A DNA stretch of 64,000 nucleotides, taken from NCBI GenBank assembly GCA_963664245.1, contig OY760934.1:1984001-2048000 (forward strand). Direction: 5' to 3'. The notes beneath the pieces were generated by a model, which was given only the letters and a program-made list of their open reading frames with translations, was not told where the DNA came from and ran no database searches. The first letter of the stretch is position 1; each line of letters starts with the position of its first letter. The position numbers and the translations under genes are program-made. Positions 10,455 to 18,979 of this stretch are shown here, piece after piece. Source of the stretch: GCA-2711565 sp963664245. Its GTDB lineage: Bacteria > Bacteroidota > Bacteroidia > Bacteroidales > GCA-2711565.

Positions 10455-13091
10455 CTAAATAACAAACCTATAAGAAAACTTGATTAAAAATACATTGCTT
10501 GGGTAAATATCAAACAATGATTCCACATCGTCAGAAAAATTGAAATTTCTAAACTCATTTCCATATCTACCACCCGACCGACCTTGCGACCAAACTAAAA
10601 ACAAGGTTGAACCGGGAGTATATTCCCAACGGATTACCAAATTAGAATTGAACGCAAACGAATTAAAATCAGGATTGTCAAAAGAATAAGTTTCTCCATC
10701 CTGATGAATGGTGAACTTATCGTTGCTTTCGCTATACGTTAACTCTTGGGGCATAAATTCATGAAAACGGTCAAAATAATTATCAGCCGTTGAGTTGGTA
10801 ACTTGTTTAAATGCAGAATACTTACCGGCATAAATAAACGGCTGGGCATAATATTGAATACTTAAATCGGGGGTAATACAATAATTGATACGGGCTGAAA
10901 TCCTGAATTGCTTGCTATCAATGGTTCCCAAAAGATACTGATCGGAACCGTTTACTACATAAGTACCAAGGTATTGAAGAGGATTCTTATTAATTGAAAA
11001 CGAATTATTCAAAGATATTGACAATGCTGTTGATGCCCGAAAATTAACATCAAAACGATAGGTCTGGCTGTTTTTCACATTATGCTCTCCGATTTCGCCT
11101 GATACTTTAAAGTAAAAAACCAAATTTTTACGTTCGTCGGTTTCAATGCCAACCTGGCCACTATACGACGAAGGGGAAATAAGGCCCGGTCCCCCGCGTA
11201 ATGCAAAGCGGTTTCTGTATTCGCTGTTTTTATTTATACCGGCATCAACGCTCCAGTAATTTTTAAACTTTGAGTCTATACTCAATCCCAAACCCGATGA
11301 ATTATGCGACATATCGAACCCCCAGCTGTTCCAATTATTAAACCCAACATAAAAATTATTAAATATCCCTTTGGGTTCTACAATTTGATACGAAATAGAA
11401 TTACTGTTTTGAATTTCGTCCGAGTTTCGGATAAAGCCTAATCCATTAGAATCAAAGCCTGGCGAGCGAAAATTCAGCGAGAAAGAATAACGCCAATTCC
11501 CATTTCCTACTTTCGCAAAACGAAAACCTCCGCCCAAACCACTTAAATGGGTTAAAGAAGTGTCTATTTCTACATGATCGGCATCGGGCCTTTGATAATA
11601 ACGTGTTTGTAGTTCTTGTAAATTCAGAATGGCTTCTTTACTTCCAACAACATGGCTAAAAAACCCAACCGCTTTAATCATAAATGTTTGGTCTCTCCAA
11701 TAATGCTGAAAATCCAGTCCACCGGTATATTCACCATCGGGCAGAACATAAAATTTTTCTTCATTATTATTCCGGTTCGTTGCAGAAAAAGCCCCGCCAA
11801 GACTCGTATTCCCGTTATTAAAATCCTGGATAATCCGGGCCATAAAGAAATTGGTAAACGGTTCAACCGAAGATTCTATATTATTTTCTCCATCGCTAAA
11901 GTCAGCATTTGTTTTCGGGGTAATACTTTCCAAAATACCAACCGACAACCCATTTTTTGTTTTCCCCGACAATTTAAATGCCGCCAAAATATTAGCGTTA
12001 TCGGGCATATCGGAATAATAATCATCCAGTCCCAAATCACTACTGCCAAGATGTGGCCGACGGCCAATTCTCCGGGAATAAAAAAGGTTCTCGTTTCCAA
12101 AACCACCACCTGCTGTTATCGGGAAGCTGAAGATGTTTTTCCCTTCAATAAAGAAAGGTCTTTTTTCCTGGAAGAAAGTTTCAAAAGCAGATAAGTTAAC
12201 CTCGGAAGGATCGGCTTCTACCTGCCCAAAATCAGGATTAATGGTAAAATTAATGGTAAAATCATTTGACAAACTGACTTTGCCGTCCACACCGGCAGAA
12301 ATACTGTTATCCGTTCCATCTTCATAAGGATTGCCATCTTCGGGTAAATAGTTTTCCGATTTTAGAACCGTATAAGGCATGATTTCGATGTCAAGTTTGG
12401 GCTTAATTCCTTTTATTCCGCATAAAGTACCCCATTTGCTAACCCAGCCTTTTACATCGCGCGCTACACTTTGCCAGGTTGAACGTTCGTCGAACCGAAA
12501 AATATTTCGTTGAATTTGCAGACCCCATTCATAATTTTCGAGCTTAGCAAAACGAAGCTGTGATAAAGGAATCCGGAACTCGGCATTCCAGCCTTCATCA
12601 TCAATTGAAACTTTAACATAATATACGGCATCCCAACTAGTATCATCACTAGCATCATTGGTCGTGATTAAATCCCGTTTCACACCCACCGCATTTACCC
12701 CAAAATTATAAGCGGTTAAGTTATCGTTATAGCTGTCAAATCCTATCGTTATCCAATCTCCTTCATTTCCGTCGCGGCGCGATAAACGCCTAACAATTTT
12801 GTCGGGTTCATCATCCAACATTTTTATGGCAACATACAAATTATTGTCGTCATAAAGAATTTTAAACATGGTTTGAAAAGAAGGAGGAACCTCACTTTGT
12901 GGATAGCGTTGAACAAAATTATTCCCCCAGGCAACTTTATCCCAAGCTTTATCATCTAAAACACCATCAATTTTAGGAGGATGAGTGGTACGCTGAGAAG
13001 TATAAATTTTATCCTGGCCAACACCCGGTTTTAACAAAAGAAGAAAAAAAACAATAACTAATCCAATTTGAGGATATAATTGAAACTTCAT
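10455..13091 (-). CDS. DUF5916 outer-membrane protein with CBM9-like N-terminal domain
   Basis: An 878-residue secreted protein. A signal peptide (about 1-25, ending KPGVGQ) is followed by a carbohydrate-binding-module-9-like domain (about 30-230) opening PPKIDGVLDDKAWDKV. The DUF5916 region then runs to the C-terminus. The last ~450 residues are rich in alternating aromatic/polar strands and end in FSYRFVI, typical of an outer-membrane beta-barrel. The family's biochemical role is unknown. Here it sits between two ABC permease genes, so it might be an outer-membrane partner or a co-regulated envelope protein (inference). The gaps of 184 and 155 bp on its two sides leave room for its own transcription start. 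Confidence 0.85.
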   Translation of the reverse strand: MKFQLYPQIGLVIVFFLLLLKPGVGQDKIYTSQRTTHPPKIDGVLDDKAWDKVAWGNNFVQRYPQSEVPPSFQTMFKILYDDNNLYVAIKMLDDEPDKIVRRLSRRDGNEGDWITIGFDSYNDNLTAYNFGVNAVGVKRDLITTNDASDDTSWDAVYYVKVSIDDEGWNAEFRIPLSQLRFAKLENYEWGLQIQRNIFRFDERSTWQSVARDVKGWVSKWGTLCGIKGIKPKLDIEIMPYTVLKSENYLPEDGNPYEDGTDNSISAGVDGKVSLSNDFTINFTINPDFGQVEADPSEVNLSAFETFFQEKRPFFIEGKNIFSFPITAGGGFGNENLFYSRRIGRRPHLGSSDLGLDDYYSDMPDNANILAAFKLSGKTKNGLSVGILESITPKTNADFSDGENNIESSVEPFTNFFMARIIQDFNNGNTSLGGAFSATNRNNNEEKFYVLPDGEYTGGLDFQHYWRDQTFMIKAVGFFSHVVGSKEAILNLQELQTRYYQRPDADHVEIDTSLTHLSGLGGGFRFAKVGNGNWRYSFSLNFRSPGFDSNGLGFIRNSDEIQNSNSISYQIVEPKGIFNNFYVGFNNWNSWGFDMSHNSSGLGLSIDSKFKNYWSVDAGINKNSEYRNRFALRGGPGLISPSSYSGQVGIETDERKNLVFYFKVSGEIGEHNVKNSQTYRFDVNFRASTALSISLNNSFSINKNPLQYLGTYVVNGSDQYLLGTIDSKQFRISARINYCITPDLSIQYYAQPFIYAGKYSAFKQVTNSTADNYFDRFHEFMPQELTYSESNDKFTIHQDGETYSFDNPDFNSFAFNSNLVIRWEYTPGSTLFLVWSQGRSGGRYGNEFRNFNFSDDVESLFDIYPSNVFLIKFSYRFVI

Positions 13092-13185
13092 TAATTAAGT
13101 TGGTTTAACACAGTTCGCAATTTTGAATCAAAGGCATTCTCAAACAAAAAAACAGCTCAAATCCATGGCTGCAAATAAAAGAATA

Positions 13186-13216
13186 AATCTCTGAAAAGAA
13201 AAACCTTTCAGAGATT
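13186..13216 (-). terminator. Hairpin between permease and DUF5916 genes
   Basis: An 11-bp perfect stem (AATCTCTGAAA / TTTCAGAGATT) with a 9-nt loop lies 60 bp downstream of the permease stop. On the minus strand the trailing sequence is T-rich but interrupted. It may be a terminator or attenuator splitting the cluster. Confidence 0.55.
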
Positions 13217-13275
13217 ATTCGACATTATTAGGTTTTTGTAAAACAAAAAGTTAAAAAATAAATACAAAAACGAAG

Positions 13276-15720
13276 TTATTCATATTTAAGCGTATCAACA
13301 GGGTTCATTCTTGCAGTTTTCATTGCCTGCGAACTTACGGTTAACACCGCAATAAGTATTGATAAAACAGAAGTTATAAGAAAAACACCCAAATTAATAT
13401 TAACACGATACGCAAAATCACTCAACCAATTATCTAAAAAATAATATGCTGGTAAATAAGCAATAATATTTGCAATTACGATTAACACTAAAAACTCTTT
13501 CGAAATCGAATTGATAATAGATATAATTGAGGCCCCCAATACTTTGCGTATTCCAACCTCTTTTGTTTTTTGCTCTGTGATATACGAAGCCAGACCAAAC
13601 AAACCCAAACAAGCGATGATAATTGCCAGGATTGTAAAATAAGTAATAATGGTTCCCATACTCATTTCGGTTTTATACATATTGTCGTAAGATGTATCAA
13701 GGAAAAAGAAATCAATAGGAAGGTTGGGAAAAACAGCTTCCCATGAATTTTCAATTTTTGCCAGGGTTTCTTTAATATCACCGGGATTAATCCTTACACT
13801 CATGTACCTGTTATATTGAGGCATAATTTGAACAATCACTGGCTCTATATCACTATGCAATGAGGCGTAATGAAAATCTTTAAGCACACCAACAATATTA
13901 CCCGACTTAGGCACTCTCAATCCATATAAATATTCAAACCTGGTTCCAACAGGGTTTTCTAATTGAAAAGCCTTAACACCGGCTTCGTTAATCAAGAAAG
14001 CCGACTGTTCATCTGTTCCATATTCTTCAGAAAAGTTTCGGCCTTCAACAATTTCAAGCCCAAAAGTTTCAACAACATCAACATCGGCATTAATGACACG
14101 CATCCCGATAATATCCTCTTCTTCATTTCCTTCAATATTTTGTTCCCGCAAATCAGGGAAACGAACCGAAAGCATGTGTACTCTTTCGCCGGGAATAACC
14201 GAGCTGCTTGTTGCACTTACAATGGACGGTTCTTTACGAAATTCGTTTTTTAACGATTTTATTTGTTCCGGACGAATAGTATTGGTCAAATTTAAAACAA
14301 CAACCTGTTCTTTATTAAAACCTAAATCTTTGGTTTGAATGTACCTTAATTGTGTGTAAACAGTGATGGCTCCAATAATCAGCAAAACAGAAATCGAAAA
14401 CTGAAAAACCACCAATCCTCTTCTGAGATAAAGTGTCGACTTATTGCTGCTTCCGGAAATAGTATTAGATTTCAGTACCTTTAAAGGATTGAATTTTGAT
14501 AAGAAAACAGCCGGGTAGGATCCTGATAAAAACCCGACAACAAAAAACACTATTATCAATAACTGCAACAGGGGCATATTTTGAAACACACTTAAAATCA
14601 GGGTTTTCGAGGTAAAGATATTAAAGCCAGGAAGTATTAGTTCAACAAAAAGCAAGGAAAACAAAAGAGCCAGTAAACTCATTACATACGACTCACCCAT
14701 AAACTGTTTGAAAATGGTTGTTTTATTTGCTCCCAAAACTTTTCTCACACCAACTTCACGTCCGCGACGAGCCGAACGGGCCGTAGCAAGATTCATATAA
14801 TTAATACAGGCTATAAGTAATACAAATATGGCAATGATAGAAAAAATATAAATGTATTGAATATCGCCATTGACTTCAATTTCTTTTTCAACATGTGACT
14901 TTAAATGAATATCCGTAATCGGAACAAAAACAAATTCTCCATCAGAACCTTCCGGAACATTTGCATCCGGCCCCGAAACAATAAGGCCAAATGTTTCCCA
15001 CAAGCGGGCATCCATTTTTTCTTTCAGTTTTTTCTTAGTTTCCTTATCAGGAAGCCTGATATAAGAATAGTAAGCAAACGGGCCTCTTCGATCAATCTGA
15101 GCTCCCTGAGCCCTGGCATCATCAAGCGGAATTAAAATATCATAATGAAAATGCGAATGAACCGGAACATCTTTGGTTACCGCTGTAATTTTATAGTTCC
15201 GTCCGTTCAACTTAATTACTTCACCAATCGGGTTATTTTGCCCGAAGTATTTTAGGGCAACAGATTCGGATACAACTGTTTTTGAAGGGCCGGCTAAAGC
15301 TCCTTGCTTTGATCCGTTAATAATTTTGAAAGAAAAAACATCAAAAAATGTTGAATCAACAGCAACTACATTGTCTTCACGAAACGAGAGCTCTTTATAT
15401 TCAACAACCTGCTGGCCATACACAAAATTCATCTTACAGGCTGAAACAACTTCGGGAAAATTCTCTGTAACAAACGGGATTACATTTCCGGTAGTAGCTG
15501 CCCAATGCATCGCCTGACCTTCGAAATAAAGGTCATATTCCAAACGGTAAACATTATCCGCATTATCGTGAAACCGATCGTAATTAAACTCATCCTGAAC
15601 AAACAGGAAAATCAGTATGCAGGTTGCCAATCCCAGGGATAATCCCAATATATTAATCAACGAATAACCCCAATATTTAAAAAAATACCTAGCAGCTATT
15701 ACGATAAGGTTCTTAATCAT
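13276..15720 (-). CDS. MacB/FtsX-type ABC transporter permease
   Basis: An 814-residue permease with the duplicated MacB_PCD plus FtsX plan: TM1 at about 18-40, FtsX triplets at about 285-405 and 690-805. It starts MIKNLIVIAARYFFKYWGYSLINILGLSLG and ends NPVDTLKYE. Periplasmic blocks such as DIHLKSHVEKEIEVNGDIQYIYIFSIIAIFVLLIACINYMNLATARSAR align with the neighbouring permeases, but overall they are clearly diverged paralogues rather than recent copies. It lies 36 bp after the NTF2-like gene. A terminator-like hairpin follows. Confidence 0.92.
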   Translation of the reverse strand: MIKNLIVIAARYFFKYWGYSLINILGLSLGLATCILIFLFVQDEFNYDRFHDNADNVYRLEYDLYFEGQAMHWAATTGNVIPFVTENFPEVVSACKMNFVYGQQVVEYKELSFREDNVVAVDSTFFDVFSFKIINGSKQGALAGPSKTVVSESVALKYFGQNNPIGEVIKLNGRNYKITAVTKDVPVHSHFHYDILIPLDDARAQGAQIDRRGPFAYYSYIRLPDKETKKKLKEKMDARLWETFGLIVSGPDANVPEGSDGEFVFVPITDIHLKSHVEKEIEVNGDIQYIYIFSIIAIFVLLIACINYMNLATARSARRGREVGVRKVLGANKTTIFKQFMGESYVMSLLALLFSLLFVELILPGFNIFTSKTLILSVFQNMPLLQLLIIVFFVVGFLSGSYPAVFLSKFNPLKVLKSNTISGSSNKSTLYLRRGLVVFQFSISVLLIIGAITVYTQLRYIQTKDLGFNKEQVVVLNLTNTIRPEQIKSLKNEFRKEPSIVSATSSSVIPGERVHMLSVRFPDLREQNIEGNEEEDIIGMRVINADVDVVETFGLEIVEGRNFSEEYGTDEQSAFLINEAGVKAFQLENPVGTRFEYLYGLRVPKSGNIVGVLKDFHYASLHSDIEPVIVQIMPQYNRYMSVRINPGDIKETLAKIENSWEAVFPNLPIDFFFLDTSYDNMYKTEMSMGTIITYFTILAIIIACLGLFGLASYITEQKTKEVGIRKVLGASIISIINSISKEFLVLIVIANIIAYLPAYYFLDNWLSDFAYRVNINLGVFLITSVLSILIAVLTVSSQAMKTARMNPVDTLKYE

Positions 15721-15756
15721 AAATAGATTGTTTTTGGTGTAGTAAATAAATCTTTT

Positions 15757-16206
15757 TTACGGAAATCTATAATAGATTTTGCCAACAATTTTCCACCCAT
15801 CATCAAACTTGTAAAGCGATAAGTAATCAATAAAAATAGATTTTCCGCCTTTACTTAGTTCAATCTTTGCCACAGCGGCATTTCCGGTGATATCAATATT
15901 TAAAAACTTTACATAGGTTGTATTTTCTTCGGTCAGGGGTTCTGTTTGTTTTGCCTTACGTCGTTTTGCGTATTCAATCCAGTTGTAAATCGGCAATTTT
16001 TCAACCATGTTGTTTTTAAAAATCAGCAAATTAAATCCGGGATGGAAGCCATCTTTAATGGCATCAATATTTTTCAGGTTTTGCAAACCATCAACATACG
16101 AAGTTTGAATGACCGTTTTAATAGCTTCTTTTTCAACGTCGGTCGATTGAGCAAAAACAGGCATAACAAATGCCAGGCAAATAATTGCAACAAATAGTTT
16201 TTTCAT
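15757..16206 (-). CDS. Secreted NTF2-like (lumazine-binding-like) protein
   Basis: A 149-residue protein with a signal peptide (MKKLFVAIICLAFVMPVFAQ) and one SnoaL/NTF2-like cone fold. The pattern EAIKTVIQTSYVDGL, HPGFNLLIF, IDITGNAAVAKIEL and FIDYLSLYKFDDGWKIVGKIY matches the Lumazine_bd_2 group common in Bacteroidota. No catalytic residues can be assigned, so it may be a periplasmic ligand binder. It is encoded inside the ABC permease cluster with short gaps on both sides (31 and 36 bp), which indicates cotranscription. Confidence 0.8.
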   Translation of the reverse strand: MKKLFVAIICLAFVMPVFAQSTDVEKEAIKTVIQTSYVDGLQNLKNIDAIKDGFHPGFNLLIFKNNMVEKLPIYNWIEYAKRRKAKQTEPLTEENTTYVKFLNIDITGNAAVAKIELSKGGKSIFIDYLSLYKFDDGWKIVGKIYYRFP

Positions 16207-16237
16207 GGCGTTAACGTTTTTGGGTCGTTAATTTGGT

Positions 16238-16495
16238 TTATGATTTTTTTCTAAACATTAATGGTATATTTTCATCGGTTGGAGCCCCAACTTCAACTAA
16301 TTCCCAATCTTTATCATATTCCGCAATTTTATGGCGGAGAACCTGAACTTTTTCTTTAGGTGGAACATCGTTGCCTTCCCAATCCAACAATTCAACACGG
16401 TATTGCAAGGTCTTTTTTCGACCATTGATACGAACATCTATTTCTACATTTTGTTCAATATCTACATCTGGTATTAAAATAACGACTTCTCTCAT
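16238..16495 (-). CDS. Small charged hypothetical protein
   Basis: 85 residues, no signal peptide or membrane segment, beginning MREVVILIPDVDIEQNVEID. It has a beta-rich first half and a charged second half ending in MFRKKS. I do not recognise the family. The short gaps (23 bp after the permease gene, 31 bp before the NTF2-like gene) and the same strand support a real gene of the operon. Confidence 0.65.
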   Translation of the reverse strand: MREVVILIPDVDIEQNVEIDVRINGRKKTLQYRVELLDWEGNDVPPKEKVQVLRHKIAEYDKDWELVEVGAPTDENIPLMFRKKS

Positions 16496-16518
16496 AGCTT
16501 TGGTTTTTAAGTTAATAA

Positions 16519-18957
16519 TTACTCGTACCTTAATGCATCAACCGGGTTTGCATTAGCCGATCTAACAGCATGATACGATATGGTTACAATGGCAATGAAT
16601 AATGCAATAAAAACTGCAACAACCATATACACATATGGCATAGGTATCCTATATACAAAGGATTGAAGAAATTGGTTAGAGATATAAATTGCCAAAGGTG
16701 TTGCTATCACCCCGGCAATTATGATTAAACTAATAAAGTCTTTGATAAGCAAGAATAAGATTTGTGTAACAGATCCTCCCATTACTTTACGAACCCCTAT
16801 TTCATTGGTTCGTTGTTCAACAACAAAAGCTATTAAGCCATACAAGCCCAAACAGGAAATTAATATAGACAGTATGGCAAAATAAGTAAAAATGCTTAAA
16901 GTGTTTTTCTCCTGGCTATACTCACGGGAAAGGCCTTGCTCAACAAAAGCATAGTCGAAACTTGCATCGGGGAAAAACGATCTCCATACCTTTTCAACAT
17001 AGGCGACATTTTTCTTTTGGAAGGCTGCAATTTCTTTATTATCTGATCCAATGGGTGGATCAACAAATTTAATTATCATTGCTTCATTTCTGGAACGATC
17101 AACCCTGAAAAACGCCGGTTCAATTTTATTATGCAACGAATAATAATGATAATCTTTTACCACCCCGATAACGCTTGCATTTTGAGCCGAATCATCAACA
17201 TAAACACGAAACTGTTTCCCGATCGGGTCATCCCATCCAAGCTCAGCCACAGAAATCTCATTTAAAATAACCGATAGCCCCTTCATATCCCGGGCATACT
17301 CCCTGCTAAAATTTCTTCCACGCACAATCGGGATTTCCATCAAATCAAAATACTCGGGATCAACCGCACAAATTCTGTAAATCAACCTCTTTGAAACAGT
17401 ATCATTAACTTCCCTGAAACTTTGATTGCCCGAAGCCCCGGTTACTGAAGCAGCCCCGCTTACCTTAATTATATCAGGGTTTTGTAAAAGTTCGGCACGA
17501 ATAACATCAATCTTTTTATAATCGTTTCGGGAATCGAAAAAATTTACACGCATTACATTCTCATAATTATACCCTAAATCTTTATTTTGCGTATAATTAA
17601 TTTGTTTTTGAACAACCATGATAACAAAGATCAGTGCTACAGAAATGGTGAACTGGAATACCACCAAAATCCGGGTTAATAAACCGGTCTTCCCTTTCAC
17701 GCTTCCTTTGGTTCCTTTTAAGACAATAATGGGTTTAAATTTTGACAAATAATATGCCGGGTACAAGCCTGTAACTAAGCTTACAAAAATCAAAATCCCA
17801 ACAAGGCCAACGTTAAACAAGGGGTTACCCAAAAAATTAATAGATAATTCGGTGCCCAGTAATTTATTAAACGTAGGCAAAAGAAGCTCTACCAAACCCA
17901 GCGACAAAATAATTGAAAGAAGTGTTAATACCACCGATTCGCTGTTAAACTGATAAATCAAACTCATTCGGTTTGCACCAATAACTTTTCGCATCCCTAC
18001 TTCTTTTGCCCGTTTTATCGACCTTGAAATGGCAATGTTTATAAAGTTGATACAGGCAATAAACAAAATAAGGAAAGCAACAATTGAAAAAATATAGATT
18101 ATTTGTATATCACTTTGGTTCACCTGCCACTGGAATTTTATATGCCCCGATTGCAGGTGGATTTCTTTTAACGGCTGCAAATACAAATCAAAACGATAGC
18201 CCCCATCTTTTTCATCCTGCTCAGTGTATTTATTTAAAAATTCGGGGAATTTAACTTCAAGGGCTTCAATATCGGTATTTGGAGAAAGCTCAACATACGA
18301 TGAAAACGAATTACTCCCCCAACCCTTTGTCCATTCAAACAATTCTTCGACAGTAACAAATGACGCAATAACTTTAAACTGGACATGAAAATTTTCGGGA
18401 ACATCTTCAAATACCCCAGTAATAATAAAAGTTTCGGTTTTATTATACGTTATCACTTTACCAAGAGCCTCTTCGGCAGAGGTAAAATATTTCAACGCTG
18501 TTTCTTCTGAGAGGAGAATTGATTTCGGTTTTGCCAATGCATCTTTTGCATTGCCGTGAATCAATTTAACATTAAACAAATCAAATACTGAACTATCTGC
18601 AAAAACAACCCTGTTTTGTTTAATAATTTTATTATTAATTTCAAAAGGGACGCTTCCTAAATTCCAGACACGAAGGAAATTAATAACCTCAGGAAAATCT
18701 TTCATCATCGTTGGAGCCAAAGGAGCCATGGTTACAGCTACATGTTGATCGCCCACCCCTTCGGCATGCTGAATCTCGACCAAACGATACAGGTTGTTTC
18801 TATTTTCAATATGCTGATCGAAAGATAAATGATACTGAACGTACATCATAATCATTAAAAACGATGCAATACCGATGGTAAGGCCAGCAATATTTATAAA
18901 AGCGTAAGAACTGTTTTTGCTTAAATTTCTGAATCCAATTTTTAAATAATTTGGCAT
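16519..18957 (-). CDS. MacB/FtsX-type ABC transporter permease
   Basis: A permease of 812 residues from the chosen start MPNYLKIGFRNLSKNSSYAFINIAGLTIG. A longer frame from 18999 would overlap the preceding permease by 20 bp and add a non-hydrophobic tail, so I prefer 18957 (gap 22 bp). TM1 lies at about 20-42, the first FtsX triplet at about 285-405, the last at about 685-805, and the end is NPVDALRYE. The second periplasmic domain contains a long insertion with QNASVIGVVKDYHYYSLHNKIEPAFF, a block shared by the set. Confidence 0.9.
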   Translation of the reverse strand: MPNYLKIGFRNLSKNSSYAFINIAGLTIGIASFLMIMMYVQYHLSFDQHIENRNNLYRLVEIQHAEGVGDQHVAVTMAPLAPTMMKDFPEVINFLRVWNLGSVPFEINNKIIKQNRVVFADSSVFDLFNVKLIHGNAKDALAKPKSILLSEETALKYFTSAEEALGKVITYNKTETFIITGVFEDVPENFHVQFKVIASFVTVEELFEWTKGWGSNSFSSYVELSPNTDIEALEVKFPEFLNKYTEQDEKDGGYRFDLYLQPLKEIHLQSGHIKFQWQVNQSDIQIIYIFSIVAFLILFIACINFINIAISRSIKRAKEVGMRKVIGANRMSLIYQFNSESVVLTLLSIILSLGLVELLLPTFNKLLGTELSINFLGNPLFNVGLVGILIFVSLVTGLYPAYYLSKFKPIIVLKGTKGSVKGKTGLLTRILVVFQFTISVALIFVIMVVQKQINYTQNKDLGYNYENVMRVNFFDSRNDYKKIDVIRAELLQNPDIIKVSGAASVTGASGNQSFREVNDTVSKRLIYRICAVDPEYFDLMEIPIVRGRNFSREYARDMKGLSVILNEISVAELGWDDPIGKQFRVYVDDSAQNASVIGVVKDYHYYSLHNKIEPAFFRVDRSRNEAMIIKFVDPPIGSDNKEIAAFQKKNVAYVEKVWRSFFPDASFDYAFVEQGLSREYSQEKNTLSIFTYFAILSILISCLGLYGLIAFVVEQRTNEIGVRKVMGGSVTQILFLLIKDFISLIIIAGVIATPLAIYISNQFLQSFVYRIPMPYVYMVVAVFIALFIAIVTISYHAVRSANANPVDALRYE

Positions 18958-18979
18958 ATTTTTCAAATTTATGTGATCT

